Part shown: in pieces, positions 21,481 to 33,071 of the stretch
Position numbering within the stretch: position 1 is the first letter of the stretch
Layout: every line of letters starts with the position of its first letter
Assembly (NCBI GenBank): GCA_021324915.1
Contig: JAJPIC010000004.1
Coordinates: 1-64,000 of the forward strand
Length of the DNA: 64,000 nucleotides
Reading direction: 5' to 3'
Source: Beijerinckiaceae bacterium
GTDB lineage: Bacteria > Pseudomonadota > Alphaproteobacteria > Rhizobiales > Beijerinckiaceae
Notes under the pieces: generated by a model
What the model saw: only the letters and a program-made list of their open reading frames with translations
What the model was told of the DNA's origin: nothing
Database searches by the model: none
Program-made: the position numbers and the translations under genes

Positions 21481-21894
21481 ATGCTGCAACCCAAACGCAC
21501 GAAGTTTCGCAAAGCGCACAAGGGCCGCATTCGCGGCGCCTCGAAGGCCGGTTTCGAGCTTCACTTCGGCCAATATGGCTTGAAGGCGGTCGAGCCGGAC
21601 CGTGTGACCGCGCGCCAGATCGAGGCGGCGCGGCGGGCTATGACGCGCCATATGAAACGCGCCGGACGCGTGTGGATCCGCATCTTTCCCGATGTGCCGG
21701 TGTCGAAAAAGCCGACCGAAGTGCGCATGGGCAAGGGCAAGGGCACGCCGGAATTCTGGGCCTGCCGCGTGGCTCCGGGCCGCATCATGTTCGAACTCGA
21801 CGGGGTGACGAGCGAAGTCGCGCGCGAAGCTCTGGCACTGGCAGCTGCGAAATTGCCGATCAAGTCGCGTTTCGTGCAGCGGATCGTGGAATAG
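21481..21894 (+). CDS. rplP: 50S ribosomal protein L16
   Basis: The 137-residue product matches L16, including the [11 protein letters not shown] segment near the A-site tRNA elbow. It lies 12 nt after rpsC and 9 nt before rpmC, the standard order. Confidence 0.97.
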   Translation: MLQPKRTKFRKAHKGRIRGASKAGFELHFGQYGLKAVEPDRVTARQIEAARRAMTRHMKRAGRVWIRIFPDVPVSKKPTEVRMGKGKGTPEFWACRVAPGRIMFELDGVTSEVAREALALAAAKLPIKSRFVQRIVE

Positions 21895-21903
21895 GGGCGC
21901 GCG

Positions 21904-22122
21904 ATGAAGGGCAAACAGCGTCTATCTGATCTGCGCGTGATGAGCGAAGATCAACTCGAACAGGAGGTCCTGGGCCTCAAGAAAGAGCAGTTCAACCTGC
22001 GCTTCCAGCGGGCAACGGGACAGCTTCAGGACACGGCGCGCGTGCGCATCGTGCGCCGCGACATTGCGCGGGCCAAAACGATCATCGCCGAACGACGCGG
22101 CGCCAAACAACAGGGTCAGTGA
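21904..22122 (+). CDS. rpmC: 50S ribosomal protein L29
   Basis: The 72-residue helical-hairpin protein has the conserved [12 protein letters not shown] segment. L29 lies by the tunnel exit next to L23. It is 9 nt downstream of rplP and 1 nt upstream of rpsQ. Confidence 0.95.
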   Translation: MKGKQRLSDLRVMSEDQLEQEVLGLKKEQFNLRFQRATGQLQDTARVRIVRRDIARAKTIIAERRGAKQQGQ

Positions 22123-22123
22123 G

Positions 22124-22357
22124 ATGCCGAAACGAGTGCTCCAAGGCGTCGTCGTCAGCGACAAACAAGACAAGACCGTCGTCGTGCGGGTCGAGCGGCG
22201 CTTCACGCATCCTCTGCTCAAGAAGACCGTGCGGCGTTCGAAGAAGTTTCACGCGCATGACGAGAACAATCGCGCGAAGATCGGGGACATGGTGTTCATC
22301 GAGGAGACGCGGCCGATCTCCAAGTTGAAGCGCTGGGTCGTCGTCGAGGGCGGCTAG
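22124..22357 (+). CDS. rpsQ: 30S ribosomal protein S17
   Basis: I chose the ATG at 22124, which gives 77 residues with the typical start [13 protein letters not shown] longer in-frame opening would overlap rpmC and add residues unlike the family. The OB-fold core ([14 protein letters not shown]) is intact. S17 is a primary 16S-binding protein. Confidence 0.95.
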   Translation: MPKRVLQGVVVSDKQDKTVVVRVERRFTHPLLKKTVRRSKKFHAHDENNRAKIGDMVFIEETRPISKLKRWVVVEGG

Positions 22358-22379
22358 TCGGGAAGAAAGGCATAGTGCC

Positions 22380-22748
22380 ATGATACAGATGCAGACCAAT
22401 CTCGACGTCGCCGACAATTCCGGCGCGCGCCGCGTGATGTGCATCAAGGTGCTCGGCGGCTCGAAGCGCAAATATGCGAGCGTCGGAGACGTGATTGTCG
22501 TCTCGATCAAGGAGGCGATCCCGCGCGGCCGCGTGAAAAAGGGCGACGTGATGAAGGCGGTCGTCGTGCGCACCGCCAAGGACATCAAGCGCCCCGACGG
22601 TTCGGTGATCCGCTTCGACTCCAATGCCGCGGTGCTGATCAACGCCCAGGCGGAGCCGGTGGGCACGCGCATTTTCGGGCCGGTGCCGCGCGAGCTGCGC
22701 GCCAAGAACCATATGAAGATCATCTCGCTCGCGCCGGAGGTCCTTTGA
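22380..22748 (+). CDS. rplN: 50S ribosomal protein L14
   Basis: The 122-residue product has normal L14 length with the [15 protein letters not shown] segment. L14 contacts 16S rRNA in bridge B8 and binds the silencing factor RsfS. Its TGA overlaps the rplX ATG by one base (TGATG). Confidence 0.97.
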   Translation: MIQMQTNLDVADNSGARRVMCIKVLGGSKRKYASVGDVIVVSIKEAIPRGRVKKGDVMKAVVVRTAKDIKRPDGSVIRFDSNAAVLINAQAEPVGTRIFGPVPRELRAKNHMKIISLAPEVL

Positions 22749-23065
22749 TGGCCGCAAAAATCAAGAAAGGTGACAAGGTCGTCGTCACCACCGGCCACGA
22801 CAAGGGCCGCGTCGGCGAGGTGCTGCGCGTGCTGCCGAAGGAAAATCGCGCCGTCGTGCGCGGCGTCAATCTCGTCAAAAGGCATCAGCGCCAGACGCCG
22901 AAGCAAGAGGGCGGAATTATTTCGAAAGAGGGGACGATCCACCTCTCCAATCTCGCGCTGGCCGATCCCAAGGACGGCAAGGCAACGCGAGTGGGATTCA
23001 AGGTTCTCGACGACGGCCGCAAGGTCCGTTTTGCCAAGCGCTCGGGAGATTTGATCGATGGCTGA
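22748..23065 (+). CDS. rplX: 50S ribosomal protein L24
   Basis: The ATG at 22748 gives 105 residues starting [11 protein letters not shown] with the KOW motif ([11 protein letters not shown]). The longer in-frame ORF upstream is a shadow of rplN. L24 is an initiator of 50S assembly. Its 3' end overlaps rplE by 8 nt. Confidence 0.96.
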   Translation: MAAKIKKGDKVVVTTGHDKGRVGEVLRVLPKENRAVVRGVNLVKRHQRQTPKQEGGIISKEGTIHLSNLALADPKDGKATRVGFKVLDDGRKVRFAKRSGDLIDG

Positions 23066-23810
23066 CACCAAGAAGCCCAGCCCGAAGGACGCCGCCAAGG
23101 GCGCGCCGAAGGAGAAGGGCGCGGCCAAGGGCGCTGGCGCACCTAAGGCGGAAGCCAAGGAGGGCGCGCCCGACAAGTCGAAGGCCGAGAGCAGAGCGAG
23201 GCCTCAGGCGAAAGAGCGCGTCGCCGCGCCCGCGCCGGCTGCGGAATCTTTCGCCGTGCCGAAGGATTACGTGCCGCGGCTGAAGAAATATTATGCCGAG
23301 GTGGTGCGCCCGCAGCTCACACAGCAGTTCGGCTATAAGAATCCGTTCGAAGTGCCGGAGATCGAAAAGATCGTGCTCAATATGGGCGTCGGCGAAGCGG
23401 TCAACGACACAAAGAAAGTGACGGCTGCCGCTGCCGATCTTGCGCTCATCGCCGGCCAGAAGCCGATCGTCACGCGCGCGAGGAAGGCGATCGCGACCTT
23501 CAAGGTCCGGGAAAACATGCCGATCGGCGTGAAAGTCACGCTACGCAAGACGCGCATGTACGAGTTTCTCGACCGGCTCGTGAATATCGCGCTGCCGCGG
23601 GTGCGCGATTTTCGCGGGCTGAGCCCGAAGAGCTTCGACGGGCGCGGCAATTACGCGCTCGGCATCAAGGAACACATCGTGTTCCCGGAAATCGACTACG
23701 ACAAGGCCGAGAGCGTTCTCGGCCTCGACGTCGTGGTCTGCACGACGGCCAAGTCCGACGAAGAGGCCCGCGCCCTTCTGCGGGCTTTCAACTTTCCTTT
23801 CCGGCAGTGA
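23058..23810 (+). CDS. rplE: 50S ribosomal protein L5 with long N-terminal extension
   Basis: The 250-residue product has an ordinary L5 core from about residue 69 on (conserved [34 protein letters not shown] and FPEIDYDK segments). Before it lies a 68-residue extension of almost only Lys, Ala, Pro, Gly, Glu and Ser. Bacterial L5 usually has about 180-190 residues. The ATG at 23058 overlaps the rplX stop, and no later Met or other good start precedes the core, so the extension is probably translated. It is expected to be disordered and basic. L5 binds 5S rRNA and the P-site tRNA. Confidence 0.93.
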   Translation: MADTKKPSPKDAAKGAPKEKGAAKGAGAPKAEAKEGAPDKSKAESRARPQAKERVAAPAPAAESFAVPKDYVPRLKKYYAEVVRPQLTQQFGYKNPFEVPEIEKIVLNMGVGEAVNDTKKVTAAAADLALIAGQKPIVTRARKAIATFKVRENMPIGVKVTLRKTRMYEFLDRLVNIALPRVRDFRGLSPKSFDGRGNYALGIKEHIVFPEIDYDKAESVLGLDVVVCTTAKSDEEARALLRAFNFPFRQ

Positions 23811-23840
23811 GACAAGGGTCTCAGACGCGGAGACAGATCT

Positions 23841-24146
23841 ATGGCGAAGAAAAGTTCGATTGAGAAAAACAAGCACCGGGCGCAGCTTGCCAAGCAATAT
23901 GCGGGGCGGCGCAAGCGGCTGAAGGCGATCGCCGAGGATAAATCGGCGAGCATGGAAGAGCGTTTCGCGGCGCGGCTGAAGCTTGCGGAACTGCCGCGCA
24001 ATTCGGCGCCGAGCCGGCTGCGCAACCGCTGCGAGATCACCGGGCGCCCGCGCGGTTTCATCGGCAAGATGCGCATGTCGCGTATCGCGGTTCGTGAGCT
24101 GGGCGCGCAGGGGTTGATCCCCGGCCTCGTGAAGTCGAGCTGGTGA
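23841..24146 (+). CDS. rpsN: 30S ribosomal protein S14 (zinc-free type)
   Basis: The 101-residue product is the longer form of S14 without a CXXC zinc pair; [13 protein letters not shown] contains only one Cys. It is placed as usual between rplE and rpsH. Confidence 0.96.
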   Translation: MAKKSSIEKNKHRAQLAKQYAGRRKRLKAIAEDKSASMEERFAARLKLAELPRNSAPSRLRNRCEITGRPRGFIGKMRMSRIAVRELGAQGLIPGLVKSSW

Positions 24147-24156
24147 GGAGGCGCCG

Positions 24157-24555
24157 ATGGCTGTGAACGATCCTCTCGGCGATATGCTGAGCCGCATCCG
24201 CAATGCGCAGATGCGCCGCAAGGACAAGGTGAATACGCCCGGCTCGCGGCTGCGCGCGCATGTGCTCGACGTGCTGGCGCAGGAAGGCTATATCCGCGGT
24301 TATTCGACGACCGAATATGGCAACGGGCGCACCGAGTTCGAGATCGAGCTCAAATATTACGACGGCGAGCCGGTGATCCGCGAATTGCAACGCGTCTCGA
24401 AGCCCGGCCGGCGCGTCTATGCGGGGGTCACCGAAATGCCGCAGGTCGCCAACGGCCTCGGCATCACCATCATTTCGACGCCGAAGGGCGTGATGGCCGA
24501 TCATGCGGCGCGCGACGCGCACGTGGGCGGCGAAATCTTGTGCAAGGTCTTCTGA
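24157..24555 (+). CDS. rpsH: 30S ribosomal protein S8
   Basis: The 132-residue product has the S8 start [15 protein letters not shown] and the C-terminal [11 protein letters not shown]. In Escherichia coli S8 represses the spc operon by binding near the L5 start codon; no such site was sought in detail here. rplF begins 2 nt after the stop. Confidence 0.96.
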   Translation: MAVNDPLGDMLSRIRNAQMRRKDKVNTPGSRLRAHVLDVLAQEGYIRGYSTTEYGNGRTEFEIELKYYDGEPVIRELQRVSKPGRRVYAGVTEMPQVANGLGITIISTPKGVMADHAARDAHVGGEILCKVF

Positions 24556-24557
24556 TC

Positions 24558-25091
24558 ATGTCTCGCGTAGGAAAAAAGCCTGTCTCGCTGCCTTCCGGCG
24601 TTACCGCCAAGGTCGAAGGCCAGACGATTGCGATCAAAGGCGGCAAGGGCGAACTGCGCTTCGAGGCGCCGCACGAGGTCAGCGTCAGCTTCGCCGACAA
24701 TCAGATCAAGATCGATCCGCGCAACGAGACGAAACGGGCGCGGGCGATGTGGGGCATGGCGCGCGCGCGGGTGAACAATCTCGTTGTGGGTGTCACCAAA
24801 GGATTCGAGAAGAAGCTCGAGATCAATGGCGTCGGCTATAAAGCGGCGGTTTCCGGCAAGAATTTGCAATTGTCGCTGGGTTACAGCCACGACGTGACCT
24901 ATCCGATCCCGCAAGGGATCACGATTGCGACGCCGAAGCCGACCGAGATCACGATCAGCGGGGTCGACAAGCACAAGGTCGGCCAAGTCGCCGCCGAGAT
25001 CCGCGGTTTCCGTCCGCCGGAGCCCTACAAGGGCAAAGGCGTCAAATATTCGGATGAATTTATCTTCCGCAAGGAAGGCAAGAAGAAATAG
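24558..25091 (+). CDS. rplF: 50S ribosomal protein L6
   Basis: I chose the ATG at 24558 (177 residues, start [12 protein letters not shown]) because it matches the family and avoids overlap with rpsH; an earlier in-frame start at 24540 is less likely. The C-terminal [15 protein letters not shown] binding segment for 23S rRNA is intact. Confidence 0.96.
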   Translation: MSRVGKKPVSLPSGVTAKVEGQTIAIKGGKGELRFEAPHEVSVSFADNQIKIDPRNETKRARAMWGMARARVNNLVVGVTKGFEKKLEINGVGYKAAVSGKNLQLSLGYSHDVTYPIPQGITIATPKPTEITISGVDKHKVGQVAAEIRGFRPPEPYKGKGVKYSDEFIFRKEGKKK

Positions 25092-25099
25092 GCCGGGCC

Positions 25100-25462
25100 A
25101 TGGGCAAGCACAGCAAGACGGAGGCGCGCCGCAAGGCGCGGGTCAGGCGGGCGGTTAAGGCGCATGCCTTCGGCAAGCCGCGCCTTTCGGTTCATCGCTC
25201 GTCGAAGCAGATCTACTGCCAGATCATCGACGATACGGAGGGCCGCACGATCGTTTCGGCCTCTTCGCTCGAAAAGACCAATCGCGAGAGCTTGAAGAGC
25301 GGCGCCACGGTCGAGGCGGCGCGCGTCGTCGGCAAGCAGATCGCGGAGCGGGCGATCGAGAAGGGAATCAAGCAGGTCGTGTTCGACCGCGGCGCTTATA
25401 TGTATCATGGGCGCGTGAAGGCGCTGGCCGAAGGCGCGCGCGAGGCGGGATTGACGATTTAA
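25100..25462 (+). CDS. rplR: 50S ribosomal protein L18
   Basis: The 120-residue product has the basic Arg/Lys-rich N-terminus and the core that binds 5S rRNA with L5 and L25 ([22 protein letters not shown]). A 76-nt gap to rpsE follows, one of the few gaps over 30 nt in the spc block. Confidence 0.96.
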   Translation: MGKHSKTEARRKARVRRAVKAHAFGKPRLSVHRSSKQIYCQIIDDTEGRTIVSASSLEKTNRESLKSGATVEAARVVGKQIAERAIEKGIKQVVFDRGAYMYHGRVKALAEGAREAGLTI

Positions 25463-25538
25463 GGTTCGAAGCGAGCGGCGCCGGTTTCGAGGGCCGCGCA
25501 AGTGACGAAACCCCGAGCGACGAAGAAAGAACTGATTG

Positions 25539-26111
25539 ATGGCACGTGAAGAAGGCGGCCGCGGCCGCGAAAGAGATCGGGAAGAGCGCGACGGCGAATT
25601 CGTGGACCGTCTGGTTCACATCAATCGCGTCGCCAAGGTCGTGAAGGGCGGGCGCCGCTTCGGCTTTGCCGCGCTGGTCGTCGTCGGCGATCAGAAGGGC
25701 CGGGTCGGTTTCGGCCACGGCAAGGCACGCGAAGTGCCTGAAGCGATCCGCAAAGCGACCGAAGCCGCCAAACATTCGCTGATCCGCGTGCCTCTGCGCG
25801 AGGGGCGCACGCTGCATCACGACGTCACCGGCCGCCACGGCGCCGGCCGCGTCGTGCTGCGTGCAGCACCTGCCGGCACCGGCATCATCGCGGGCGGTCC
25901 GATGCGCGCGGTTTTCGAAACCCTCGGCATGCATGACGTCGTGGCAAAGTCGCTCGGCTCGTCCAATCCGTACAATATGGTGCGGGCGACCTTCGACGCG
26001 CTCCAGCAGGAGGATTCGCCGCGCACCGTCGCGGCCCGGCGGAGCATGAAGGTCTCCACCCTGCAGGCGCGCCGGCAGACCGGCGAAGCCGAATCGGCTG
26101 CGGAAGCGTGA
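25539..26111 (+). CDS. rpsE: 30S ribosomal protein S5
   Basis: The ATG at 25539 gives 190 residues. The first 18 are unusually rich in Arg, Glu and Gly, then the S5 domain follows ([20 protein letters not shown]), with the C-terminal domain GASSN-like segment as [18 protein letters not shown]5 sits at the mRNA entry site and helps accuracy. Confidence 0.96.
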   Translation: MAREEGGRGRERDREERDGEFVDRLVHINRVAKVVKGGRRFGFAALVVVGDQKGRVGFGHGKAREVPEAIRKATEAAKHSLIRVPLREGRTLHHDVTGRHGAGRVVLRAAPAGTGIIAGGPMRAVFETLGMHDVVAKSLGSSNPYNMVRATFDALQQEDSPRTVAARRSMKVSTLQARRQTGEAESAAEA

Positions 26112-26118
26112 GGCCAAA

Positions 26119-26310
26119 ATGGCGGATAAGGCGCATCTCACTGTCGAGCAGATCAAAAGCCCGATCGGCCGTCCGGCCGCTCAGCGCGAAACCTTGATCG
26201 GGCTCAAGCTCAACAAGATCGGCCGGCGCGCGGTTCTGCCCGATACACCGGCCGTCCGCGGCATGATCGAAAAGGTCGCGCATCTCGTTCGCATTGTCGA
26301 GGGCGCGTGA
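26119..26310 (+). CDS. rpmD: 50S ribosomal protein L30
   Basis: The 63-residue product shows the L30 core ([22 protein letters not shown]-like pattern). L30 is not universal but usual in this operon position, between rpsE and rplO. Confidence 0.94.
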   Translation: MADKAHLTVEQIKSPIGRPAAQRETLIGLKLNKIGRRAVLPDTPAVRGMIEKVAHLVRIVEGA

Positions 26311-26320
26311 GGATATTGCC

Positions 26321-26788
26321 ATGAAGCTCAACGAAATTGCCGACAATCCCGGCTCTTCCAAGTCGCGCATGCGCATCGGGCGCGGCATCGGCTCCGGCAA
26401 GGGCAAGACTGGCGGGCGCGGCGTCAAGGGCCAGAAAGCGCGTACCGGCGTCGCCATCAAAGGGTTCGAAGGCGGCCAGATGCCGCTTCATCGGCGTCTG
26501 CCGAAGCGCGGCTTCACGCCGCCCTTCTCGAAGGATTATAACGAGGTCAACCTCGGGCGGATTCAGGCGGCAATCGAGGCCGGCAAGCTCGCGGCCGATC
26601 GGCCGGTGACGATCGAGGCGCTCGTCGCGGCCGGCGTCTGCAGCAAGCCGCGCGACGGCGTGAAAATCCTCGGGATGGGCGAGTTGAGCGCGCGGCTTAC
26701 GTTCGAAGTCGCGGCAGCGTCGAAAACGGCGATTGCGGCGATCGAAAGGGCAGGGGGATCGGTTCAAGTCATCGGCGCGCAAGGTTAG
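26321..26788 (+). CDS. rplO: 50S ribosomal protein L15
   Basis: The ATG at 26321 gives 155 residues starting [12 protein letters not shown]; an upstream in-frame start at 26294 would overlap rpmD. The Gly-rich N-terminal segment [20 protein letters not shown] is typical. It precedes secY by 131 nt. Confidence 0.96.
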   Translation: MKLNEIADNPGSSKSRMRIGRGIGSGKGKTGGRGVKGQKARTGVAIKGFEGGQMPLHRRLPKRGFTPPFSKDYNEVNLGRIQAAIEAGKLAADRPVTIEALVAAGVCSKPRDGVKILGMGELSARLTFEVAAASKTAIAAIERAGGSVQVIGAQG

Positions 26789-26919
26789 GGCGCCGGTTGC
26801 GCGCAAGGCTGCGGGTCACCACATCATGATCGCAGGATCGCGAGGCGCAATCGGCGGGGCGGGCGCGGGAGGCGGGGGAATTTTCTTCAGAGCGAGCTTT
26901 AGGCCGCGCGGAGTCTTTC

Positions 26920-28247
<1,328 letters not shown>

Positions 28248-28251
<4 letters not shown>

Positions 28252-28844
28252 GGCTTATCGTGCTGGGACCGCCCGGGGCGGGAAAAGGCACGCAATCTCA
28301 GCGGTTGATGCAGAAATACGGGATTCCGCAATTATCGACCGGCGACATGTTGCGCGCTGCGGCTGCCGCCGACACGCCGGTCGGCCGCAAAGCCAAGGCG
28401 CTCATGGATACCGGCAGCCTCGTCCCAGACGAAGTCGTCGTGGGCATCATCGCCGACCGGATCTCGCAGGCGGATGCCGCCAAGGGCTTCATTCTCGACG
28501 GATTTCCGCGCACCGTTAATCAAGCCAAGGCGCTCGACGACATGCTGGCGGCCAAAAAGCTCAAGCTCGACGGGGTGATCGAGCTCAAGGTGGACGAAGG
28601 GGCTCTCCTCGGCCGGATCGAGAAAAGGGCCAAGGAAATGATCGCCAAGGGCTGTGCGGTTCGCGCCGACGACAATCCGGAGGCTTTCAAGACGCGCCTC
28701 GAAGCCTATCGGGAAATGACGGCGCCGGTCGCCGCCTATTATGCCGCGGACGGGCGGCTCAAGACGGTCGACGGCATGGCACCGATCGAGGTGGTCTCGG
28801 CCGCCATCGACCGGGTAACGGAGGCTGCCGGGAGCGCCGTTTAA
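28248..28844 (+). CDS. adk: Adenylate kinase
   Basis: The 198-residue enzyme converts ATP + AMP to 2 ADP. The P-loop GPPGAGKGT lies at residues 7-15, STGDMLR at the AMP site and DGFPRT at about 84-89. It is the short form without the long zinc-type LID insertion. The start overlaps secY, so the two are translationally coupled. Confidence 0.97.
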
Positions 28845-29046
28845 AATTCGGCGGCCGCTCGCCCTAGGGGCTTGACTTCGCCGCAATTGCCTGTTGACGG
28901 AAGCGCAGCGGATCACTAGGTAAGACCTTTCAAGCCCACATGATCGGGTTCGGGCCTCAATGGGTAACCATGCGAGGGCCGGATTTGCATTGTCAGCTTA
29001 GCCCGCTTTCCGCCGCGTCCCGTCGCGGCCGAGATGGAGAGAATTC
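28845..29046 (+). promoter_or_regulatory. Gap between adk and rpsM, possible alpha-operon promoter
   Basis: This 202-nt gap is the largest inside the ribosomal block. It contains TTGACT at 28872-28877 and TTGACG at 28894-28899; 17 nt after the second lies TAGGTA (28917-28922), a weak -10. A separate start for the alpha operon is plausible but unproven. No ORF or terminator was seen. Confidence 0.25.
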
Positions 29047-29415
<369 letters not shown>

Positions 29416-29480
29416 GGTTCGAGCCTTTTGAAAAGAAGCCCGAGCGCCTGGCATTACGGGCGCGTTGGAAGGACGGTTAC

Positions 29481-29870
29481 ATGGCAAAAGAAACAACCCG
29501 CGTGCGTCGGCGCGAGCGCAAGAACATCGTGTCCGGCGTGGCGCATGTGAATTCCACGTTCAACAATACGATGATCACGATCAGCGATGCCCAGGGCAAT
29601 ACGATCTCGTGGTCGTCGGCTGGAACGATGGGATTCAAAGGCTCGCGCAAGTCGACCCCTTATGCCGCGCAAATGGCGGCGGAGGATGCGGCCCGCAAGG
29701 CCGCCGAACATGGCATGCGCACGCTCGAGGTCGAGGTCTCGGGGCCGGGATCGGGACGCGAATCGGCCCTGCGTGCCTTGCAAGCCGCCGGGTTCACGGT
29801 CACGTCCATCCGCGACGTCACGCCGATCCCGCATAACGGCTGCCGGCCCCGCAAGCGCCGGCGCGTCTAA
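29481..29870 (+). CDS. rpsK: 30S ribosomal protein S11
   Basis: The 129-residue product has the S11 core ([18 protein letters not shown]) and the C-terminal [15 protein letters not shown], which binds 16S rRNA at the platform. It lies 65 nt after rpsM. Confidence 0.97.
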   Translation: MAKETTRVRRRERKNIVSGVAHVNSTFNNTMITISDAQGNTISWSSAGTMGFKGSRKSTPYAAQMAAEDAARKAAEHGMRTLEVEVSGPGSGRESALRALQAAGFTVTSIRDVTPIPHNGCRPRKRRRV

Positions 29871-29927
29871 TCGGATTCAACAGCGGGAGCGCTCTTCCCT
29901 TGGGCTCTCGCGCGAAAGGATGCTCTC

Positions 29928-30944
29928 GTGATTCAGAAAAATTGGCAGGAGCTCATCAAGCCGAACAAGCTGGAGGTCGCGCCGGGTGACGACCAGAAGC
30001 GGCTTGCCACGGTCGTGGCCGAGCCGCTGGAGCGCGGGTTCGGCATCACGCTCGGCAATTCGCTGCGCCGTATCCTTCTCTCTTCGCTGCAGGGCGCAGC
30101 GATCACCTCCGTCCATATCGACGGCGTATTGCACGAATTCTCCTCGATTCCCGGCGTGCGCGAGGACGTGACCGACATCGTCCTCAACATCAAGGACATC
30201 GCGATCAAGATGCAGAGCGATGGCCCCAAGCGCATGGTCCTGAAGAAGCAGGGCCCTGGCAAGGTGATGGCCGGCGACATTTCGACGGTCGGCGACGTTC
30301 AGATCCTCAACCCCAATCTCGTCATCTGCACGCTCGATGAGGGCGCCGAGATCCGGATGGAATTCACCGTCAATACCGGCAAGGGCTATGTGACGGCCGA
30401 GCGCAACCGCAGTGAAGATGCGCCGATCGGCTTGATTCCGATCGACAGCCTCTATTCGCCGGTTCGTAAGGTGAGCTACCGCGTCGAGAATACGCGCGAG
30501 GGTCAGATCCTCGATTACGACAAGCTCACGATGCAGATCGAGACGAATGGCGCGATCACGCCGGAGGATGCGGTCGCTTATGCCGCACGCATCCTGCAGG
30601 ATCAGCTCAACGTTTTCGTCAATTTCGAAGAGCCTCGCCGCGAGGAAGTCGCGCCCTCTATCCCGGAGCTCGCGTTCAATCCGGCGCTGCTCAAGAAGGT
30701 CGACGAGCTCGAGCTCTCCGTGCGTTCGGCCAACTGCCTGAAGAACGACAATATCATCTATATCGGCGATCTCATCCAGAAGACCGAGGCCGAGATGTTG
30801 CGCACCCCGAACTTCGGTCGCAAGTCGCTGAACGAGATCAAGGAAGTGCTCGCCCAGATGGGCCTGCACCTCGGCATGGAAGTCACCGGCTGGCCGCCGG
30901 AGAACATCGACGAGCTCGCCAAGCGCTTCGAGGAACATTACTGA
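29928..30944 (+). CDS. rpoA: DNA-directed RNA polymerase alpha subunit
   Basis: The 338-residue product has the N-terminal dimerisation domain (about 1-235, with [19 protein letters not shown]) and the C-terminal domain (about 250-338) that contacts UP elements and activators ([30 protein letters not shown]). It starts at GTG 29928, preceded by GAAAGGA. Confidence 0.98.
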   Translation: MIQKNWQELIKPNKLEVAPGDDQKRLATVVAEPLERGFGITLGNSLRRILLSSLQGAAITSVHIDGVLHEFSSIPGVREDVTDIVLNIKDIAIKMQSDGPKRMVLKKQGPGKVMAGDISTVGDVQILNPNLVICTLDEGAEIRMEFTVNTGKGYVTAERNRSEDAPIGLIPIDSLYSPVRKVSYRVENTREGQILDYDKLTMQIETNGAITPEDAVAYAARILQDQLNVFVNFEEPRREEVAPSIPELAFNPALLKKVDELELSVRSANCLKNDNIIYIGDLIQKTEAEMLRTPNFGRKSLNEIKEVLAQMGLHLGMEVTGWPPENIDELAKRFEEHY

Positions 30945-30954
30945 CCGCGCAAAC

Positions 30955-30974
30955 CCTCTCCCTCGGGAGAGGGC
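30955..30974 (+). repeat. CCCTCTCCC / GGGAGAGGG palindrome between rpoA and rplQ
   Basis: A perfect 9-bp inverted repeat with a 2-nt centre (TC). It lies 11 nt after rpoA, inside an operon, so it is unlikely to stop transcription fully. It belongs to the same sequence family as the palindromes at 11140, 35200 and 38178. Confidence 0.7.
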
Positions 30975-31026
30975 TGCGTGCGTAACACGGCCGTTCCTTG
31001 GCACGGCGGCCGGATAGGAGAGGGCC

Positions 31027-31434
31027 ATGTATCACGGTCGCGCAAAGCGCCGCTTCAATCGCACGCACGAACATCGCAAGGCGATGTTCGTCAATCTTTC
31101 GCAGGCGCTCATCAAGCACGAACAGATCGTCACCACGCTTCCCAAGGCGAAGGATCTGCGTCCGGTCGTCGAGAAGCTCGTCACGCTCGGCAAGCGCCAG
31201 GACCTGCATGCGCGCCGGCTGGCGATCTCCCGCATCAGAGACGTCGAGCTCGTCAAGAAGCTCTTCGATGTCCTGGGTCCCCGCTACAAGACCCGTAACG
31301 GCGGCTATACGCGGGTGCTGAAGGCGGGTTTCCGCCAGGGCGACAACGCGCCGCTCGCCGTCATCGAATTCGTCGATCGCGACGTCGATGCCAAGGGCAA
31401 GGATTCCGGCGCGGTTGCGACGGAAGCCGAATGA
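31027..31434 (+). CDS. rplQ: 50S ribosomal protein L17
   Basis: The 135-residue product has the typical start [20 protein letters not shown] and ends in a short acidic tail. It is the last gene of the alpha operon and of the 18-kb ribosomal block. Confidence 0.97.
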   Translation: MYHGRAKRRFNRTHEHRKAMFVNLSQALIKHEQIVTTLPKAKDLRPVVEKLVTLGKRQDLHARRLAISRIRDVELVKKLFDVLGPRYKTRNGGYTRVLKAGFRQGDNAPLAVIEFVDRDVDAKGKDSGAVATEAE

Positions 31435-31482
31435 ATGCCGGGCGCGATTACGGGCGCGCCGAGACTTATCCTGCAATTTGAA

Positions 31483-31516
31483 GGGCGGCGCTCGCATCGG
31501 GCGCCGTCTTTGTTTT
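31483..31516 (+). terminator. Probable terminator at the end of the ribosomal block
   Basis: GGCGGCGCT (31484-31492) pairs with GGCGCCGTC (31100-range second arm at 31500-31508) including two G-T pairs, and is followed by TTTGTTTT. It lies 49 nt after the rplQ stop. The T-run is interrupted by one G. Confidence 0.6.
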
Positions 31517-31622
31517 GGCGGCGATTGGCATCTCCGCCGACTGGGCCGATGAGGTCGCCTGACCGCAATTTCGCCACATGCGCGAGGAACCCAGGCATAA
31601 GGTCCGACAGGGAGAGATCGCG

Positions 31623-33038
31623 GTGAAACTGCAAATTCGCGTGGGGCTGACCCGAATTCTGGCCGTCGCGGTGCTCATGTCCATCGCCGGCCTGCCGGCC
31701 AAGGCGCAGAGAGCGGTTCCGGACTCGCGGACGCAGATTACGCTCTCCTTCGCTCCCGTAGTCAGGAAGGCAGAGCCGGCTGTCGTCAACGTCTATGCTT
31801 CACGCACCGACAAAGTCGCGCGCAACCCTCTGTTCGACGATCCGATCTTTCGGCATTTCTTTGGCGCCAGCCCCGAGTTGCGGCCCGGCGGGCCGACGGC
31901 GCAATCGCTCGGCTCCGGCGTCCTCATCGATCCAAGCGGGCTCGTCGTCACCAATTACCATGTCATCGAAGGCATGACGGACGTGAAGGTCGCTCTTGCC
32001 GACCGGCGAGAGTTCGAAGCGAGCATTGTGCTGCGCGACCAGCGCTCCGATCTCGCGGTCTTGCGGCTCAAGGGCAAGGGGCCGTTTCCCTACATGGAAT
32101 TCGACGATTCAGATGCGCTCGAGGTCGGCGACCTGGTGCTCGCCATCGGCGATCCCTTCGGTGTCGGCGAGACGGTTACGCAAGGCATCGTGTCGGCGCT
32201 CGCCCGGAGCGAACAGGGCATTTCGCATTACGGCTTCTTCATCCAGACGGATGCGGCCATCAATCCCGGCAATTCCGGCGGAGCGCTCGTCGACATGAAC
32301 GGCAGGCTCGTCGGCATCAATTCGGCCATCGTCTCCCAGACCGGCAGTTCGGTCGGGATCGGCTTTGCCATCCCCGCCAATATGGTGAAGATTGTCGTCG
32401 CCTCGGCCAAGGCCGGCAACAGCGAGGTCAAGCGTCCCTGGCTTGGCGCGGGCCTGCAGAATGTCACGAAAGAGATTGCCGAATCGCTCGGCCTCGACCG
32501 GCCGATCGGCGTGCTCGTGACCGATGTGACGCCGAAAAGCCCGGCCGAGGAAGCGGGCCTGCGCCACGGCGATCTCATCGTCGGTGTCGACCAGCAGCCG
32601 ATCGTCGATGTGGAGAGCTTCACCTATCGTTTTGCCACCAAGCCGCTCGGCTCCACCGCGACGCTTGCCGTCGTGCGCGACGGCAAGCCCATCGCTCTCC
32701 AGGTGAGGCTGACGACTGCGCCGGAGACGCCGCGCGATCCCGTCAAGATCTCGGGCGATTCGCCCTTTGCCGGAGCGACCGTCATCAATATTTCGCCGGC
32801 CGTGGCGGAAGAATATTCGCTCGATTCCGCCAAACAGGGCGTGGTCGTCGCGGAGGTCGAGGAAGAGTCTCGCGCCGCCGCGCTCAATCTGCAGAAAGGC
32901 GACGTGATCCTGGCCGTCAATGACACGCGCATCGCAACGACCCGCGATCTCGCGCGCGTTACCGGCAGCCAGCATTATTTCTGGAAAATCAGCATCAGCC
33001 GCGGCAGCCAAGTCATCACGACCGTGGTCGGCGGCTGA
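31623..33038 (+). CDS. Periplasmic serine protease of the DegP/HtrA (Do) family
   Basis: With the GTG at 31623, which follows GGGAGAG, the protein has 471 residues and begins directly with a signal peptide (cleavage plausible after AKA, about residue 28); an ATG at 31578 would add 15 residues before it. The trypsin-like domain carries the triad His113 (TNYHVIEG), Asp143 (RSDLAVLRL) and Ser218 (GNSGGAL). Two PDZ domains follow, at about 265-360 and 380-465. The protein should degrade or refold damaged envelope proteins in the periplasm. The exact orthology (DegP, DegQ or DegS-like) is open; two PDZ domains argue against DegS. Confidence 0.93.
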   Translation: MKLQIRVGLTRILAVAVLMSIAGLPAKAQRAVPDSRTQITLSFAPVVRKAEPAVVNVYASRTDKVARNPLFDDPIFRHFFGASPELRPGGPTAQSLGSGVLIDPSGLVVTNYHVIEGMTDVKVALADRREFEASIVLRDQRSDLAVLRLKGKGPFPYMEFDDSDALEVGDLVLAIGDPFGVGETVTQGIVSALARSEQGISHYGFFIQTDAAINPGNSGGALVDMNGRLVGINSAIVSQTGSSVGIGFAIPANMVKIVVASAKAGNSEVKRPWLGAGLQNVTKEIAESLGLDRPIGVLVTDVTPKSPAEEAGLRHGDLIVGVDQQPIVDVESFTYRFATKPLGSTATLAVVRDGKPIALQVRLTTAPETPRDPVKISGDSPFAGATVINISPAVAEEYSLDSAKQGVVVAEVEEESRAAALNLQKGDVILAVNDTRIATTRDLARVTGSQHYFWKISISRGSQVITTVVGG

Positions 33039-33047
33039 TTGATCCCT

Positions 33048-33067
33048 CTCCCCGCAAACGGGGGGAG
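33048..33067. terminator. Possible bidirectional terminator between convergent genes
   Basis: CTCCCC (33048-33053) and GGGGAG (33062-33067) form an imperfect hairpin in the 33-nt gap between the protease gene (+) and the ParA-like gene (-). There is no clear T-run on either strand, so the evidence is mainly position. Confidence 0.35.
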
Positions 33068-33071
33068 CGAA

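Noticed and set aside
31578-31622. Upstream ATG for the DegP-type protease
   Set aside because: It adds 15 charged residues before the signal peptide, while the GTG at 31623 has a good ribosome-binding site.
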